Source of the DNA: Commensalibacter papalotli
Lineage (GTDB): Bacteria > Pseudomonadota > Alphaproteobacteria > Acetobacterales > Acetobacteraceae
Assembly (NCBI RefSeq): GCF_947179115.1
Contig: NZ_CAMXCI010000002.1
Coordinates: 248,001 to 312,000, forward strand
Direction of reading: 5' to 3'
DNA length: 64,000 bases
Shown here: positions 63,525 to 64,000 of the stretch, piece after piece
Position numbering within the stretch: position 1 is the stretch's first letter
Layout: each line of letters begins with the position of its first letter
Notes under the pieces: model-generated
Told to the model about the DNA's origin: nothing
The model's input: only the letters and a program-made list of their open reading frames with translations
Databases searched by the model: none
Made by a program: the position numbers and the translations under genes

Positions 63525-64000
63525 ATGCTGAATCATGTTGACTCTTTAGAAAAGCCAATAAAAGACGAAGCATTGGATCGTGCTATTTTGCAGGCACAAA
63601 ATATCTTAGCAAATCGTCAAAACGAGGATGGACATTGGGTTTTTGAATTAGAAGCTGACGCAACAATTCCTGCAGAATATGTATTATTAGAACATTTTCT
63701 TGATCGTATTGATACAGAATTACAAGAAAAAATAGGTGTATATTTACGTCGAATTCAAGGGGATCATGGCGGATGGCCACTTTATTATGGTGGTAAATTC
63801 GATATTTCAGCCTCTGTCAAAGCATATTTTGCATTAAAAGCGATTGGCGATGATGTTGATGCACCGCATATGATACGTGCCAGAACGGCAATTTTGGCTC
63901 ATGGTGGCGCGGAAACGGCAAATGTTTTTACACGTACTCAGTTAGCCTTGTTTGGTGAAGTCCCTTGGCATGCAACCCCTGCAATGCCTATTGAATTGAT
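63525..64000 (+). CDS. shc: Squalene-hopene cyclase, N-terminal part (3' end outside window)
   Basis: The first 158 codons are visible. They include LANRQNEDGHWVFELEADAT and IPAEYVLLEHFL (about residues 29-60), the first QW-type repeat and helix of the cyclase, then GGWPLYYGGKFDISASVKAY (about 90-109), and FTRTQLALFGEVPW. The catalytic DxDD domain lies past the window end. It cyclises squalene to hopene or hopanol, the last step of the cluster. AAAAGGAAAT precedes ATG 63525. Confidence 0.95.
   Translation, partial: MLNHVDSLEKPIKDEALDRAILQAQNILANRQNEDGHWVFELEADATIPAEYVLLEHFLDRIDTELQEKIGVYLRRIQGDHGGWPLYYGGKFDISASVKAYFALKAIGDDVDAPHMIRARTAILAHGGAETANVFTRTQLALFGEVPWHATPAMPIEL

Noticed and set aside
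1..64000. CRISPR arrays, insertion sequences, rRNA, integrases
   Set aside because: No regular repeat-spacer array, transposase motif or rRNA-like sequence was seen.

Overview
The window looks like chromosome of a low-GC acetic acid bacterium (Acetobacteraceae, Alphaproteobacteria), possibly a Commensalibacter-like insect-gut symbiont. This is inferred from family content: a hopanoid locus (hpnA-B-C-D-E-shc with an hpnL-like gene), a CtrA-family regulator, a PraR-like XRE regulator, DUF3126, a lipoyl-fused E3 beside sucAB, and strongly A+T-rich spacers. No transposase, integrase, CRISPR array or rRNA is visible. There is one tRNA gene, tRNA-Leu(UAA).

Regions. 1-1480: end of xseA, a YcgN-like gene and tRNA-Leu. 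2055-3743: an outer-membrane porin-like protein of the alginate-export type. 3952-22660: a compact anaerobic nitrate respiration island with moeB, narL-narX, narK-narG-narH-narJ-narI, modA-modB-modC, moaA, mog-moeA-mobA-moaE-moaD and moaC. It carries nitrate sensing, nitrate/nitrite transport, the membrane nitrate reductase, molybdate uptake and nearly all of bis-MGD cofactor synthesis. 22676-26490: a TonB-dependent receptor divergent from a small secreted protein and a MauG/CcpA-like di-heme peroxidase. 26611-32019: a DUF475 membrane protein, a small membrane protein, an AaeX/AaeA/NodT-type efflux locus with no FUSC transporter, and an orphan periplasmic binding protein. 32231-35622: DUF883 and holin-like membrane proteins, a CtrA-like regulator with a degenerate receiver domain, NAD kinase and an XRE regulator.

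35629-39916: sdhC-sdhD-sdhA-sdhB followed by a tyrosine-phosphatase-like gene. 40349-48690: asd, zapE, then sucA-sucB-lpd (2-oxoglutarate dehydrogenase). 48779-55649: an L,D-transpeptidase, several small envelope proteins, pyruvate kinase and a hybrid histidine kinase. 55740-64000: tyrA-like and hpnL-like genes divergent from hpnA-B-C, then, after a terminator-like hairpin and a candidate promoter, hpnD-hpnE-shc, with shc cut off by the window end.

The nitrate island would let an otherwise oxidase-based organism respire nitrate to nitrite. NarX/NarL would sense nitrate, NarK would exchange nitrate and nitrite, and NarGHI would take electrons from the quinol pool, which the SDH encoded here also feeds. 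No nitrite reductase is visible, so nitrite is probably exported. The most unusual items are the CtrA-family regulator whose phospho-acceptor Asp is Glu, the TonB receptor/secreted protein/MauG-like trio, and the efflux locus without its usual inner-membrane partner.
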